Positions 27,935 through 34,738 of a stretch of DNA of 64,000 nt are shown piece after piece (position 1 is the first letter of the stretch; every line of letters begins with the position of its first letter). The notes beneath the pieces are model-generated. The model was not told the origin of the DNA. It searched no databases and was given only the letters and a program-made list of their open reading frames with translations. A program made the translations under genes and the position numbers. The stretch is from Duganella aquatilis (GTDB lineage Bacteria > Pseudomonadota > Gammaproteobacteria > Burkholderiales > Burkholderiaceae_D), in the NCBI RefSeq assembly GCF_009674565.1, contig NZ_WKJL01000001.1:884476-948475 (forward strand), read 5' to 3'.

Positions 27935-28111
27935 GTAGTTCTTTCCAAGGGGGGCCGATATAAACAGTTTAGCTTGTTGTCAGCACGTTCTTGATTCAGT
28001 CTGATTGATGGAACTACTCCACCGCATCATCGATGCGGCTCAGAGAGAATTTCGATTCCTCGTTCAAGTCCCCGTGTGGGACTGAAAACAGCGGCTCCGT
28101 GCCGCTGTTTT
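27935..28111 (+). ncRNA. Candidate structured small RNA, about 177 nt
   Basis: This gap after sppA contains a promoter, four hairpins and an intrinsic terminator, but no plus-strand gene. The helices are: closing stem GTAGTTC (27935-27941) with GAACTAC (28011-28017); CCGCATC (28022-28028) with GATGCGG (28032-28038); AGTCCC (28067-28072) with GGGACT (28078-28083); and the terminator stem at 28085-28111. A run of six G (27949-27954) in the first loop is exposed. It does not match 6S, tmRNA, RNase P, SRP or a tRNA as far as I can judge. The 3' half overlaps the end of a minus-strand reading frame. Unidentified; a trans-acting sRNA is one possibility. Confidence 0.5.
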
Positions 28112-28301
28112 CTATTGCGCACGCATCTTGTGCGAAGCCGCCGGCGTCCAGCCAGGCCAGGAACAGCGTCTGCTGGTAGCCGTGCCATAGCGCCTGGGCG
28201 CTGGCGAAGGTGGTGGGGCCGTGGCTGCAGCGTTGCAGCAGCAGGGCGGTACGGTGGGTGGCGGCCTGGGCTTGCGCCGCTGGGTTGGCGATATAAGTCA
28301 T
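28014..28301 (-). CDS. Small hypothetical protein, 95 aa
   Basis: Start ATG at 28301 with AGCAGGACA upstream at good spacing. The first 60 codons show the strong GCC/CTG/ACC/CAG preference of genuine genes in this window. The last third, which lies antisense to the candidate RNA's hairpins, has less typical codons. No signal peptide or membrane helix is seen, and I recognise no domain. A perfect FNR-type box and a TACACT -10 element lie upstream at the right distance for an FNR-activated promoter. Function unknown; probably an oxygen-responsive small protein. Confidence 0.55.
   Translation of the reverse strand: MTYIANPAAQAQAATHRTALLLQRCSHGPTTFASAQALWHGYQQTLFLAWLDAGGFAQDACAIENSGTEPLFSVPHGDLNEESKFSLSRIDDAVE
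28085..28111 (+). terminator. Intrinsic terminator-like hairpin ending the candidate small RNA
   Basis: AAAACAGCGGC (28085-28095), loop TCCGT, GCCGCTGTTTT (28101-28111): a perfect 11-bp stem with A-tract before and T-tract after, so it could work in both directions. Confidence 0.65.
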
Positions 28302-28355
28302 AGAATGTCCTGCTGAGATTCCGATGAGCAGTAGGGAAATTCCTAATGCAGTTTC

Positions 28356-28396
28356 AGTGTATCAATAGAATTCGGGTGCGGCTTGATATGTATCAA
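28356..28396 (-). promoter_or_regulatory. FNR-type box with class II promoter geometry
   Basis: TTGAT-ATGT-ATCAA at 28383-28396 is an exact FNR/ANR consensus. On the minus strand TACACT (28356-28361) would set the start near 28349, putting the box centre close to -41, the classic activating position, 47 nt before the small hypothetical gene. For plus-strand rsuA the box lies only 29 bp before the ATG, too close to activate it. Confidence 0.55.
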
Positions 28397-28424
28397 GGAT
28401 GCAGACTCCTGTAAAATCGCGGCC

Positions 28425-29141
28425 ATGAGTAAATTATCCTTTGACCGCATCCTGCAATCGCAGGGCTACGGCACCCGCAAATACTGCCGCTCGCTGATTG
28501 AAGATGGTGAAGTCACCATCAACGGCGTGGTACACGACAACTACAAAGAGCTGATCGAAACCGACGGCCTGGTCTTCAACCTGTTCGACGAGGACGTGGT
28601 GTACCGCGAACACGTCTACATCGCGTTGTTCAAGCCGCAGAACTACGAGTGCTCGCGCAAGCCCAGCCACCATCCGGGCGTGCTGACCCTGCTGCCGGAA
28701 GAGCTGACCTGGCGCGACGTGCAGCCGGTCGGCCGGCTCGACCACGACACCACCGGCATGCTGCTGATGTCCGACGATGGCGCCTTTATCCATGCCCAAT
28801 CGTCGCCGAAGCGCCATGTGCCGAAAATTTACCAGGCCACCACGGCGGAGCCGGTCACCGACGAGCTGATCGCGCAACTGCTGGCCGGCGTGCAGCTGCA
28901 CGACGAACCGGCGCCGCTGGCGGCGCAGACCTGCATCAAGCGCGGCGAGCACCAGCTGGAAATCGTGCTGGAGCAGGGCAAGTACCACCAGGTCAAGCGC
29001 ATGCTGGCGGCCGCCGGCAACCATTGCTCGGCGCTGCACCGCTCGGCCATCGGCGGCCTGGAGCTGGCTTCGCTGGAGATCGAGGAAGGCGACTGGTGCT
29101 ACCTCACCGCTGAACAACTCGCGCTGCTTGCCCCCGCATGA
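28425..29141 (+). CDS. rsuA: 16S rRNA pseudouridine synthase RsuA-type
   Basis: A 238-residue enzyme with an N-terminal S4 domain (DRILQSQGYGTRKYCR) and the catalytic Asp in VGRLDHDTTGML. GKYHQVKRMLAAAGN follows, as in RsuA, which makes pseudouridine 516 of E. coli 16S rRNA. The start ATG at 28425 gives MSKLSFDRIL; the frame is open 14 codons further upstream, but that extension lacks similarity and would overlap the FNR-type box. The stop overlaps the next gene (ATGA). Confidence 0.94.
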   Translation: MSKLSFDRILQSQGYGTRKYCRSLIEDGEVTINGVVHDNYKELIETDGLVFNLFDEDVVYREHVYIALFKPQNYECSRKPSHHPGVLTLLPEELTWRDVQPVGRLDHDTTGMLLMSDDGAFIHAQSSPKRHVPKIYQATTAEPVTDELIAQLLAGVQLHDEPAPLAAQTCIKRGEHQLEIVLEQGKYHQVKRMLAAAGNHCSALHRSAIGGLELASLEIEEGDWCYLTAEQLALLAPA

Positions 29142-30115
29142 AACTCGCCACCCTCAAGGACGGCACCCGCGACGGCCAGCTGATGGTGGTGTCGCGCGAC
29201 CTGAAAAGTGCCCAGCTGGCCGATGGCGTGGCCCGCACGCTGCAACGCGCGCTCGATGACTGGACCTTCATCTCCCCGCAACTTGACGCCATCTACCAGG
29301 AACTGAACCGGGGCGGCGCTCGTCGCCGCTTCGATTTCGAGCCCAGGAACTGCATGGCGCCGCTGCCGCGCGCGTTCCAGTGGGCGGACGGTTCGGCCTA
29401 CGTCAACCACGTCGAGCTGGTGCGCAAGGCCCGCGGCGCCGAGCTGCCGGCCTCGTTCTGGGAAGAGCCGCTGATGTACCAGGGCGGCAGCGACGATTTC
29501 CTCGGCCCGAGCGACGACATCGTGCTGGCGCACGAGGAGTGGGGCATCGATTTCGAGGCAGAAGTGGCCGTGATCACCGACGATGTGCCCATGGGCGCGA
29601 CCGCCGACCAGTCGCTGCAGCGCATCCGCCTGGTCATGCTGGCCAACGACGTCTCGCTGCGCAACCTGATTCCGGATGAGCTGGCCAAGGGCTTCGGCTT
29701 CGTGCAATCCAAGCCGGCCACCAGCTTTTCGCCGGTGGCGGTCACGCCGGACGAGCTCGGCGACGCCTGGAAGGGCGGCAAGGTGCACCTGCCATTGTTG
29801 TCGACCTGGAACGACAAGCTGGTCGGCAAGCCGCATGCCGGCGTCGACATGGTGTTCAATTTCCCGCAGCTGATCGCCCACCTGGCCAAGTCGCGCAATG
29901 TGCGTGCCGGGTCCATCATCGGCTCCGGCACGGTGTCCAACAAGGACGCCAAGCGCGGCTATTCCTGCATCGCCGAGCAGCGCTGCCTGGAAATGATCGC
30001 CGGCGGCGCGCCGCTGACGCCGTTCATGGCGTTTGGCGACACCATCCGCATCGAAATGCTGGACGACGGCAAGTCCGTGTTCGGCGCCATCGAGCAAACC
30101 GTCCAACAACGCTGA
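29138..30115 (+). CDS. Fumarylacetoacetate hydrolase family protein
   Basis: A 325-residue FAH-fold enzyme. The metal-ligand block is present: an acidic Glu cluster in GIDFEAEVAVITDDVP, then MLANDVSLRNLIP, GFVQSKPATSFSPVAVTP, and the late GSGTVSN loop. Length matches the two-domain FAA hydrolases of betaproteobacteria. The family cleaves carbon-carbon bonds in beta-diketones or acts on related acylpyruvates. No tyrosine-degradation genes adjoin, so the exact substrate is open. It is translated in overlap with rsuA. Confidence 0.92.
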   Translation: MKLATLKDGTRDGQLMVVSRDLKSAQLADGVARTLQRALDDWTFISPQLDAIYQELNRGGARRRFDFEPRNCMAPLPRAFQWADGSAYVNHVELVRKARGAELPASFWEEPLMYQGGSDDFLGPSDDIVLAHEEWGIDFEAEVAVITDDVPMGATADQSLQRIRLVMLANDVSLRNLIPDELAKGFGFVQSKPATSFSPVAVTPDELGDAWKGGKVHLPLLSTWNDKLVGKPHAGVDMVFNFPQLIAHLAKSRNVRAGSIIGSGTVSNKDAKRGYSCIAEQRCLEMIAGGAPLTPFMAFGDTIRIEMLDDGKSVFGAIEQTVQQR

Positions 30116-30185
30116 GTTTCCGTATGGAATCGTGGATATGGCGGTGAAAACCCGCCGTATTCCACCGATGCCCCGTTGCTGCCGC

Positions 30186-30203
30186 CATCGATAATGGCAC
30201 CAT
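30186..30203 (+). promoter_or_regulatory. Flagellar promoter-like motif before flhB
   Basis: CATCGATAATGGCACCAT: a -10-like GATAAT fused to the short inverted repeat ATGG-CA-CCAT. Near-identical blocks precede flhF (34656-34676) and, on the minus strand, flgA (40908-40926). No good -35 is present, which would fit an activator-dependent (FlhDC-type) class II promoter. A 9-bp hairpin (about 30136-30160) lies upstream. Confidence 0.4.
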
Positions 30204-30232
30204 CAGATTAATCCTGGCAGCAGGCAGACCCC

Positions 30233-31423
30233 ATGGCAGACGACAGCGACGCAGAAAAGACCGAACCCGCGTCAGCGAAGCGCCTCGAGCAGGCGCGTGA
30301 AGAAGGCGACGTTCCCCGATCGCGGGAAGTGGCGACGTTTACCGTGCTGATGGCGGCTGGCGCCGGCTTGTGGATGACCGGCGACGGCCTGGTCGGCCAG
30401 CTGGAGTCGGCGCTGGTGTCCGGCCTGGCGATGGACCAGGAGCAGATTTTCAATGCCGACGTGCTGTTCCACCGCATCGGCGTCGACGTGGTGCGCGTGA
30501 TGCTGGTCTGTCTGCCGCTGGGCGTGGCGGTGATGGTGGTGGCGCTGGCGTCGCCGCTGCTGGTCGGCGGCTGGCTGTTCAGCAGCAAGGTGTTCACGCC
30601 GAATTTCAACAAGCTCAATCCCATCAGCGGCCTGACCAACATGATTTCCAAGAACGCCCTGGTCGAGCTGCTCAAGGCGATTTTGAAAACGGTGGTGGTC
30701 GGCTTCGTCACCTGGATGGTGGTGCTGAAGTACAAGGACGCGGTGATCGGCCTGTCGGTCGAGCCGCTGCGGATGGGCATCGGCCACATGGTCAACATGC
30801 TGGCCAGCAGCTTTCTGTTCATCGTCGGCGCGCTGGGCCTGATCGCCGGCATCGACGGCCCCTACCAGATGTGGCACTACGCCAACAAGCTGAAGATGAC
30901 GCGCCAGGAGCTGATCCAGGAATCCAAGGAATCCGACGGCAACCCGCAAATCAAGGGCAAGATCCGCCAGCTGCAGCGCGAGATGGCCAAGCGCCGCATG
31001 ATGGCCGACGTGCCGACCGCCGACGTCATTGTCACCAATCCGACCCACTACGCGGTGGCGCTGAAATACAGCAGCGACATGCGTGGCGCACCGAAGGTGG
31101 TGGCCAAGGGCACCGACGAGGTGGCGGCCAAGATCCGCGAAATCGGCAAGGAAAACAAGGTGGCGATCATGGAAGCGCCGGCACTGGCGCGGGCGCTGCA
31201 CAAGCATACCGAGATCGGCGACGAGATTCCCGAGCAGCTGTATGCGGCGGTGGCCGAAGTGCTGGCCTATGTGTTCCAGCTGCGCGTGTTCAACCGCGGC
31301 GGCGGCAACCGTCCGGAAGAACCGAAGAAACTCGATGTGCCGCCGACCATGGACCCGCTGGACCCGGCCTTCATCCCCAAAAACGGCAAGAAACCAGATT
31401 TGAATAACGGAGCACCTGTATGA
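30233..31423 (+). CDS. flhB: Flagellar export apparatus protein FlhB
   Basis: A 396-residue inner-membrane export-gate protein. It begins DDSDAEKTEPASAKR-like, has four membrane helices (about 30-210) and a cytoplasmic C-terminal domain with the autocleavage site NPTH in IVTNPTHYAVAL. FlhB switches substrate specificity from rod/hook to filament proteins. The tail after about residue 355 (RPEEPKKLDVPP onwards) is variable in the family. The stop overlaps the flhA start (ATGA). Confidence 0.97.
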   Translation: MADDSDAEKTEPASAKRLEQAREEGDVPRSREVATFTVLMAAGAGLWMTGDGLVGQLESALVSGLAMDQEQIFNADVLFHRIGVDVVRVMLVCLPLGVAVMVVALASPLLVGGWLFSSKVFTPNFNKLNPISGLTNMISKNALVELLKAILKTVVVGFVTWMVVLKYKDAVIGLSVEPLRMGIGHMVNMLASSFLFIVGALGLIAGIDGPYQMWHYANKLKMTRQELIQESKESDGNPQIKGKIRQLQREMAKRRMMADVPTADVIVTNPTHYAVALKYSSDMRGAPKVVAKGTDEVAAKIREIGKENKVAIMEAPALARALHKHTEIGDEIPEQLYAAVAEVLAYVFQLRVFNRGGGNRPEEPKKLDVPPTMDPLDPAFIPKNGKKPDLNNGAPV

Positions 31424-33546
31424 ACGCCCTCAGCAACGTGAAGCTGCCGCCATGGCTGCAAGGCCTGGCCAATTCGAAGAACAAGGGCAGCGTGGCGGCG
31501 CCGATCCTGATCGTCATGCTGCTGGCGATGATGATCCTGCCGTTGCCGGCGTTTGTGCTGGATATGTTCTTCAGCTTTAACATCGCGCTGTCGGTGATTG
31601 TGCTGCTGACCTCGCTGTACACGGTGAAGCCGCTCGATTTCATGTCGTTCCCGACCATCCTGCTGGTGTCGACCATGCTGCGGCTGTCGCTGAACGTGGC
31701 GTCGACCCGCGTGGTGCTGACCGAGGGCCACACCGGCGCCGACGCGGCCGGCAAGGTGATCGAGGCCTTCGGCCACTTTCTGATCGGCGGTAACTACACG
31801 GTCGGTATCGTGGTGTTCGTGATTTTGACCATCATTAACTTTGTGGTCGTGACCAAGGGCGCGGGCCGTATCGCCGAGGTGGGTGCGCGTTTCGCCCTGG
31901 ATGCGATGCCGGGCAAGCAGATGGCGATCGACGCCGACCTGAACGCCGGCCTGATCGGCGAAGCCGACGCCAAGAAGCGCCGTAGCGAAGTATCGATGGA
32001 AGCCGAATTCTACGGCGCCATGGATGGTGCGTCGAAGTACGTGCGCGGCGACGCCGTGGCCGGCATCCTGGTGACTGTGATTAACGTGGTCGGCGGCCTG
32101 CTGGTGGGGCTGATCCAGCACGACATGGTGTTTGCCGACGCGCTGAAAAACTACACGCTGCTGGCCATCGGTGACGGCCTGGTGGCGCAGATTCCTTCGC
32201 TGATCATTTCGATCGCGGCCGGTATCGTGGTGTCGCGGGTGGCCAGCGACAAGGACATCGGCTCGCAGCTGGTGGGTGAGCTGTTTGCCAAGCCGGAAGT
32301 GCTGTACATCACGGCTGGCATCATCGGCGGCCTGGGCCTGATTCCCGGCATGCCGAACCTGGTGTTTATCATGCTGGCCGGCGCGCTGGGCGGCTCGGCC
32401 TACATGATGACGAAGAAGAAGGTGCAGAAAGTGGCGGCCGATACGGCGGCGGCCGAAGCGGCGGCGCCGGCCGCCGCAGCGGCGGCGTCGGAGCAGGAAG
32501 AGGCGACCTGGCAGGACATCATGCCGGTCGATACGCTGGGCCTGGAAGTGGGCTACCGCCTGATTCCGCTGGTGGACAAGACGCAGGGCGGCGAGCTGCT
32601 CAAGCGCATCAAGGGCATCCGCAAGAAGTTCGCGCAGGAGGTGGGCTTCCTGGCGCCGCCGGTGCACATCCGCGACAACCTGGAGCTGAAGCCTTCCGCT
32701 TACCGCATCGCGCTCAAGGGCGTGGAAGTGGGCACCGGCGAGGCCTTCAACGGCCAGTTCCTGGCCATCAACCCGGGCATGGCGACCGGCACCTTGCAGG
32801 GCATGGTCACCACCGATCCGGCCTTCGGCCTGCCGGCGGTGTGGATCGACGCCAGCCTGCGCGACCAGGCGCAGAGCCTGGGCTATACCGTGGTCGACGC
32901 CGGCACGGTGGTGGCGACCCACCTGAATCATCTGATCACCACGCACGCTTCGGAGCTGCTGGGCCGGTCCGAGGTGCAGTCGCTGCTGGATCACCTGGGC
33001 AAGGAATCGCCGAAGCTGGTGGAGGATCTGGTGCCGAAGATGGTGTCGATCTCGACCCTGCAGAAGGTGTTGCAGAACCTGCTGATGGAAGGCGTGCACA
33101 TCCGCGATATGCGCACCATCATCGAGACCCTGGCCGAGCATGCGGTGCACACGCAGGATCCGGGCGACCTGACGGCGCTGGTGCGGATCGCACTGGGCCG
33201 GGCGATCGTGCAGCAGCTGTTCCCTGGCTCGGGCGAGCTGTCGGTGATGACGCTGGACAATCGCCTGGAACGCTTGCTGATGCAGGCGCTGGCGGCCAGC
33301 GGTCCGGACGGCGCCGGCATCGAGCCGGGCCTGGCCGATACCATTGCGCAGCAAGCCGCATCGGCGGCGCAGCAACAGGAAGCGCTGGGCCTGACGCCGG
33401 TGCTGCTGGTGCCGGGACCGTTGCGCGCGCTGCTGTCGCGCTTCCTGCGCCGCTCGCTGCCGCAGCTGAAGGTGCTGTCGCACGCCGAGATCCCGGAAAG
33501 CAAAACCATCCGCGTCACCGCGCTGGTGGGCCAGCAGCCGACCTGA
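31420..33546 (+). CDS. flhA: Flagellar export apparatus protein FlhA
   Basis: A 708-residue export-gate protein with about eight N-terminal membrane helices (about 25-325). The FHIPEP region carries the block KGAGRIAEVGARFALDAMPGKQMAIDADLNAGLI. The cytoplasmic C-terminal domain (about 360-700) binds export chaperones. A short Ala-rich linker (AAAEAAAPAAAAAAS) joins the two halves. It forms the proton-driven gate ring with FlhB and FliPQR, which are all encoded in this window. Coupled to flhB by overlap. Confidence 0.97.
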   Translation: MNALSNVKLPPWLQGLANSKNKGSVAAPILIVMLLAMMILPLPAFVLDMFFSFNIALSVIVLLTSLYTVKPLDFMSFPTILLVSTMLRLSLNVASTRVVLTEGHTGADAAGKVIEAFGHFLIGGNYTVGIVVFVILTIINFVVVTKGAGRIAEVGARFALDAMPGKQMAIDADLNAGLIGEADAKKRRSEVSMEAEFYGAMDGASKYVRGDAVAGILVTVINVVGGLLVGLIQHDMVFADALKNYTLLAIGDGLVAQIPSLIISIAAGIVVSRVASDKDIGSQLVGELFAKPEVLYITAGIIGGLGLIPGMPNLVFIMLAGALGGSAYMMTKKKVQKVAADTAAAEAAAPAAAAAASEQEEATWQDIMPVDTLGLEVGYRLIPLVDKTQGGELLKRIKGIRKKFAQEVGFLAPPVHIRDNLELKPSAYRIALKGVEVGTGEAFNGQFLAINPGMATGTLQGMVTTDPAFGLPAVWIDASLRDQAQSLGYTVVDAGTVVATHLNHLITTHASELLGRSEVQSLLDHLGKESPKLVEDLVPKMVSISTLQKVLQNLLMEGVHIRDMRTIIETLAEHAVHTQDPGDLTALVRIALGRAIVQQLFPGSGELSVMTLDNRLERLLMQALAASGPDGAGIEPGLADTIAQQAASAAQQQEALGLTPVLLVPGPLRALLSRFLRRSLPQLKVLSHAEIPESKTIRVTALVGQQPT

Positions 33547-33571
33547 GTTTGATCCAGGCCGTCACGCGCTG

Positions 33572-33597
33572 ATGCAGGCAGCCTAGACTGCCTGCAT
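33572..33597. repeat. 10-bp perfect inverted repeat over the start codon of the Rpn-type gene
   Basis: ATGCAGGCAG, 6 nt, CTGCCTGCAT. The right arm includes the first bases of the ATG at 33596. It could fold in mRNA and hide the start, or mark the edge of an inserted segment. No T-tract follows, so it is a poor flhA terminator. Confidence 0.6.
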
Positions 33598-34609
33598 GAA
33601 CGACGACTACGACACGCCGTGGAAGGAAGTGGTCACCGACCACTTCCCCGAATTCATGGCCTTCTATTTCCCCTCCGCCCACGCAGCGATCGACTGGTCG
33701 CAGCCGCATGATTTCCTCGACCAGGAACTGTCGGCCTTGTCGCGCGACGCGGAGCTGGGCAAGCGGCTGGCGGACAAGCTGGTGCGCGTGCATCTGCATG
33801 ATGGCGGCGAGCAGTGGGTGCTGGTGCATCTGGAAGTGCAGGGCTGGCGCGAGGTGGATTTCGCCGAGCGTATTTTTACCTATCATTATCGCGCGTATGA
33901 CCGTTATCGTCGTCCGGTAGCCAGCATGGCGGTACTGGCCGACAGCGGCAAAGGCTGGCGGCCCACTTCGTTTGGGTACAGCCTGCTGGGCTGCGAATTG
34001 CGGCTGGACTTTCCGACGGTGAAGTTGCTGGATTATGCCGGGCAGATGGAGGTCTTGCTGATTGATCCGAATCCGTTCGCGCTGGTGACGGTCGCTCATC
34101 TGTTGACGCAGCAAACCAAACATCGTCCGCACCAGCGCCGTATCGCCAAATGGCGCTTGACCAAGCTACTGTATCAACGTGACTGGGATAAGCGGCGTAT
34201 TATTAATTTACACAGGATGATCGATTGGCTGATGCGTTTGCCCAAGTCGCTTGATATGCGACTCAGGCATATTGTTTTGGAATTCGAAAGGAGGCGCGCG
34301 ATGCCTTACATCACGTCATATGAGCGGATCGGCATGGAGATCGGCATGCAGAAAGGTTTGCAGGAAGGACGACAGAAAGGACTCCATGAAGGAAGGCAGG
34401 AAGGAAGGCAAGAAGGAAGACAAGAAGGAAGACAAGAAGGAAGACAAGAAGCGCGTGTGGAAATGCTGGCTGCATTATTAAGCAAGCGTTTCGGTCCGCT
34501 CGATCCGGTCGTGACGGACCGACTGGCGGCAGCGGATGTAGAGCAGCTTTCAGCCTGGGCGCTGAACTTCGTTGATGCGGGTTCGCTGGACGAGGTTTTC
34601 CGCGGCTGA
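33596..34609 (+). CDS. Rpn-family recombination-promoting nuclease/putative transposase
   Basis: A 337-residue protein of the PD-(D/E)XK Rpn/YhgA-like group. The nuclease core is N-terminal: an acidic residue in FLDQELSAL and the E-x-Q catalytic signature in LVHLEVQGW. A C-terminal DUF4351-like helix pair (LLSKRFGPLDPVVTDRLAAA) follows a charged stretch of GRQE repeats (residues about 262-287). The gene has no clear ribosome site. It is unrelated to motility yet sits between flhA and flhF, so it looks like a later insertion. Rpn proteins promote RecA-independent recombination in E. coli; activity here is inferred. Confidence 0.85.
   Translation: MNDDYDTPWKEVVTDHFPEFMAFYFPSAHAAIDWSQPHDFLDQELSALSRDAELGKRLADKLVRVHLHDGGEQWVLVHLEVQGWREVDFAERIFTYHYRAYDRYRRPVASMAVLADSGKGWRPTSFGYSLLGCELRLDFPTVKLLDYAGQMEVLLIDPNPFALVTVAHLLTQQTKHRPHQRRIAKWRLTKLLYQRDWDKRRIINLHRMIDWLMRLPKSLDMRLRHIVLEFERRRAMPYITSYERIGMEIGMQKGLQEGRQKGLHEGRQEGRQEGRQEGRQEGRQEARVEMLAALLSKRFGPLDPVVTDRLAAADVEQLSAWALNFVDAGSLDEVFRG
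34391..34450 (+). repeat. 12-bp tandem repeat, 5 copies, within the Rpn-type gene
   Basis: Unit GGAAGACAAGAA: three identical copies preceded by two variants (with GGCAGG or GGCAAG). Each copy encodes Glu-Gly-Arg-Gln in frame, so gain or loss of copies changes length without a frameshift. Confidence 0.9.
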
Positions 34610-34655
34610 AATGCGGCCCATTTCTGCCCCTGTTCATCAGATCGTTTCCAGAGTG

Positions 34656-34676
34656 CATCGTCAATAATGGAACCAT
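34656..34676 (+). promoter_or_regulatory. Flagellar promoter-like motif before flhF
   Basis: CATCGTCAATAATGGAACCAT shares ATAATGG-NN-CCAT with the flhB upstream block. A small hairpin (GCGTCT/AGACGC, 34687-34706) follows in the leader. Confidence 0.4.
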
Positions 34677-34738
34677 TGGAGTTAAGGCGTCTCGCATGGA
34701 AGACGCACTGCTCAATCTGGTTCCCTTGAGAGACGGTC

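Noticed and set aside
27923..27970. Sigma-28 promoter suggested by GCCGATAT at about 27954
   Set aside because: No TAAA-type -35 element at 11 bp spacing; the TTGCAT/TATAGT pair upstream is a better explanation.
28051..28084. tRNA-like T-arm resemblance (GTTCAAGTCCCC) in the candidate small RNA
   Set aside because: No acceptor stem, D-arm or anticodon arm can be built around it; the pairing AGTCCC/GGGACT is a simple hairpin.
31267..33483. Long minus-strand frame opposite flhA
   Set aside because: Composition is His/Arg/Gln-rich with no motif; FlhA on the plus strand is unambiguous.
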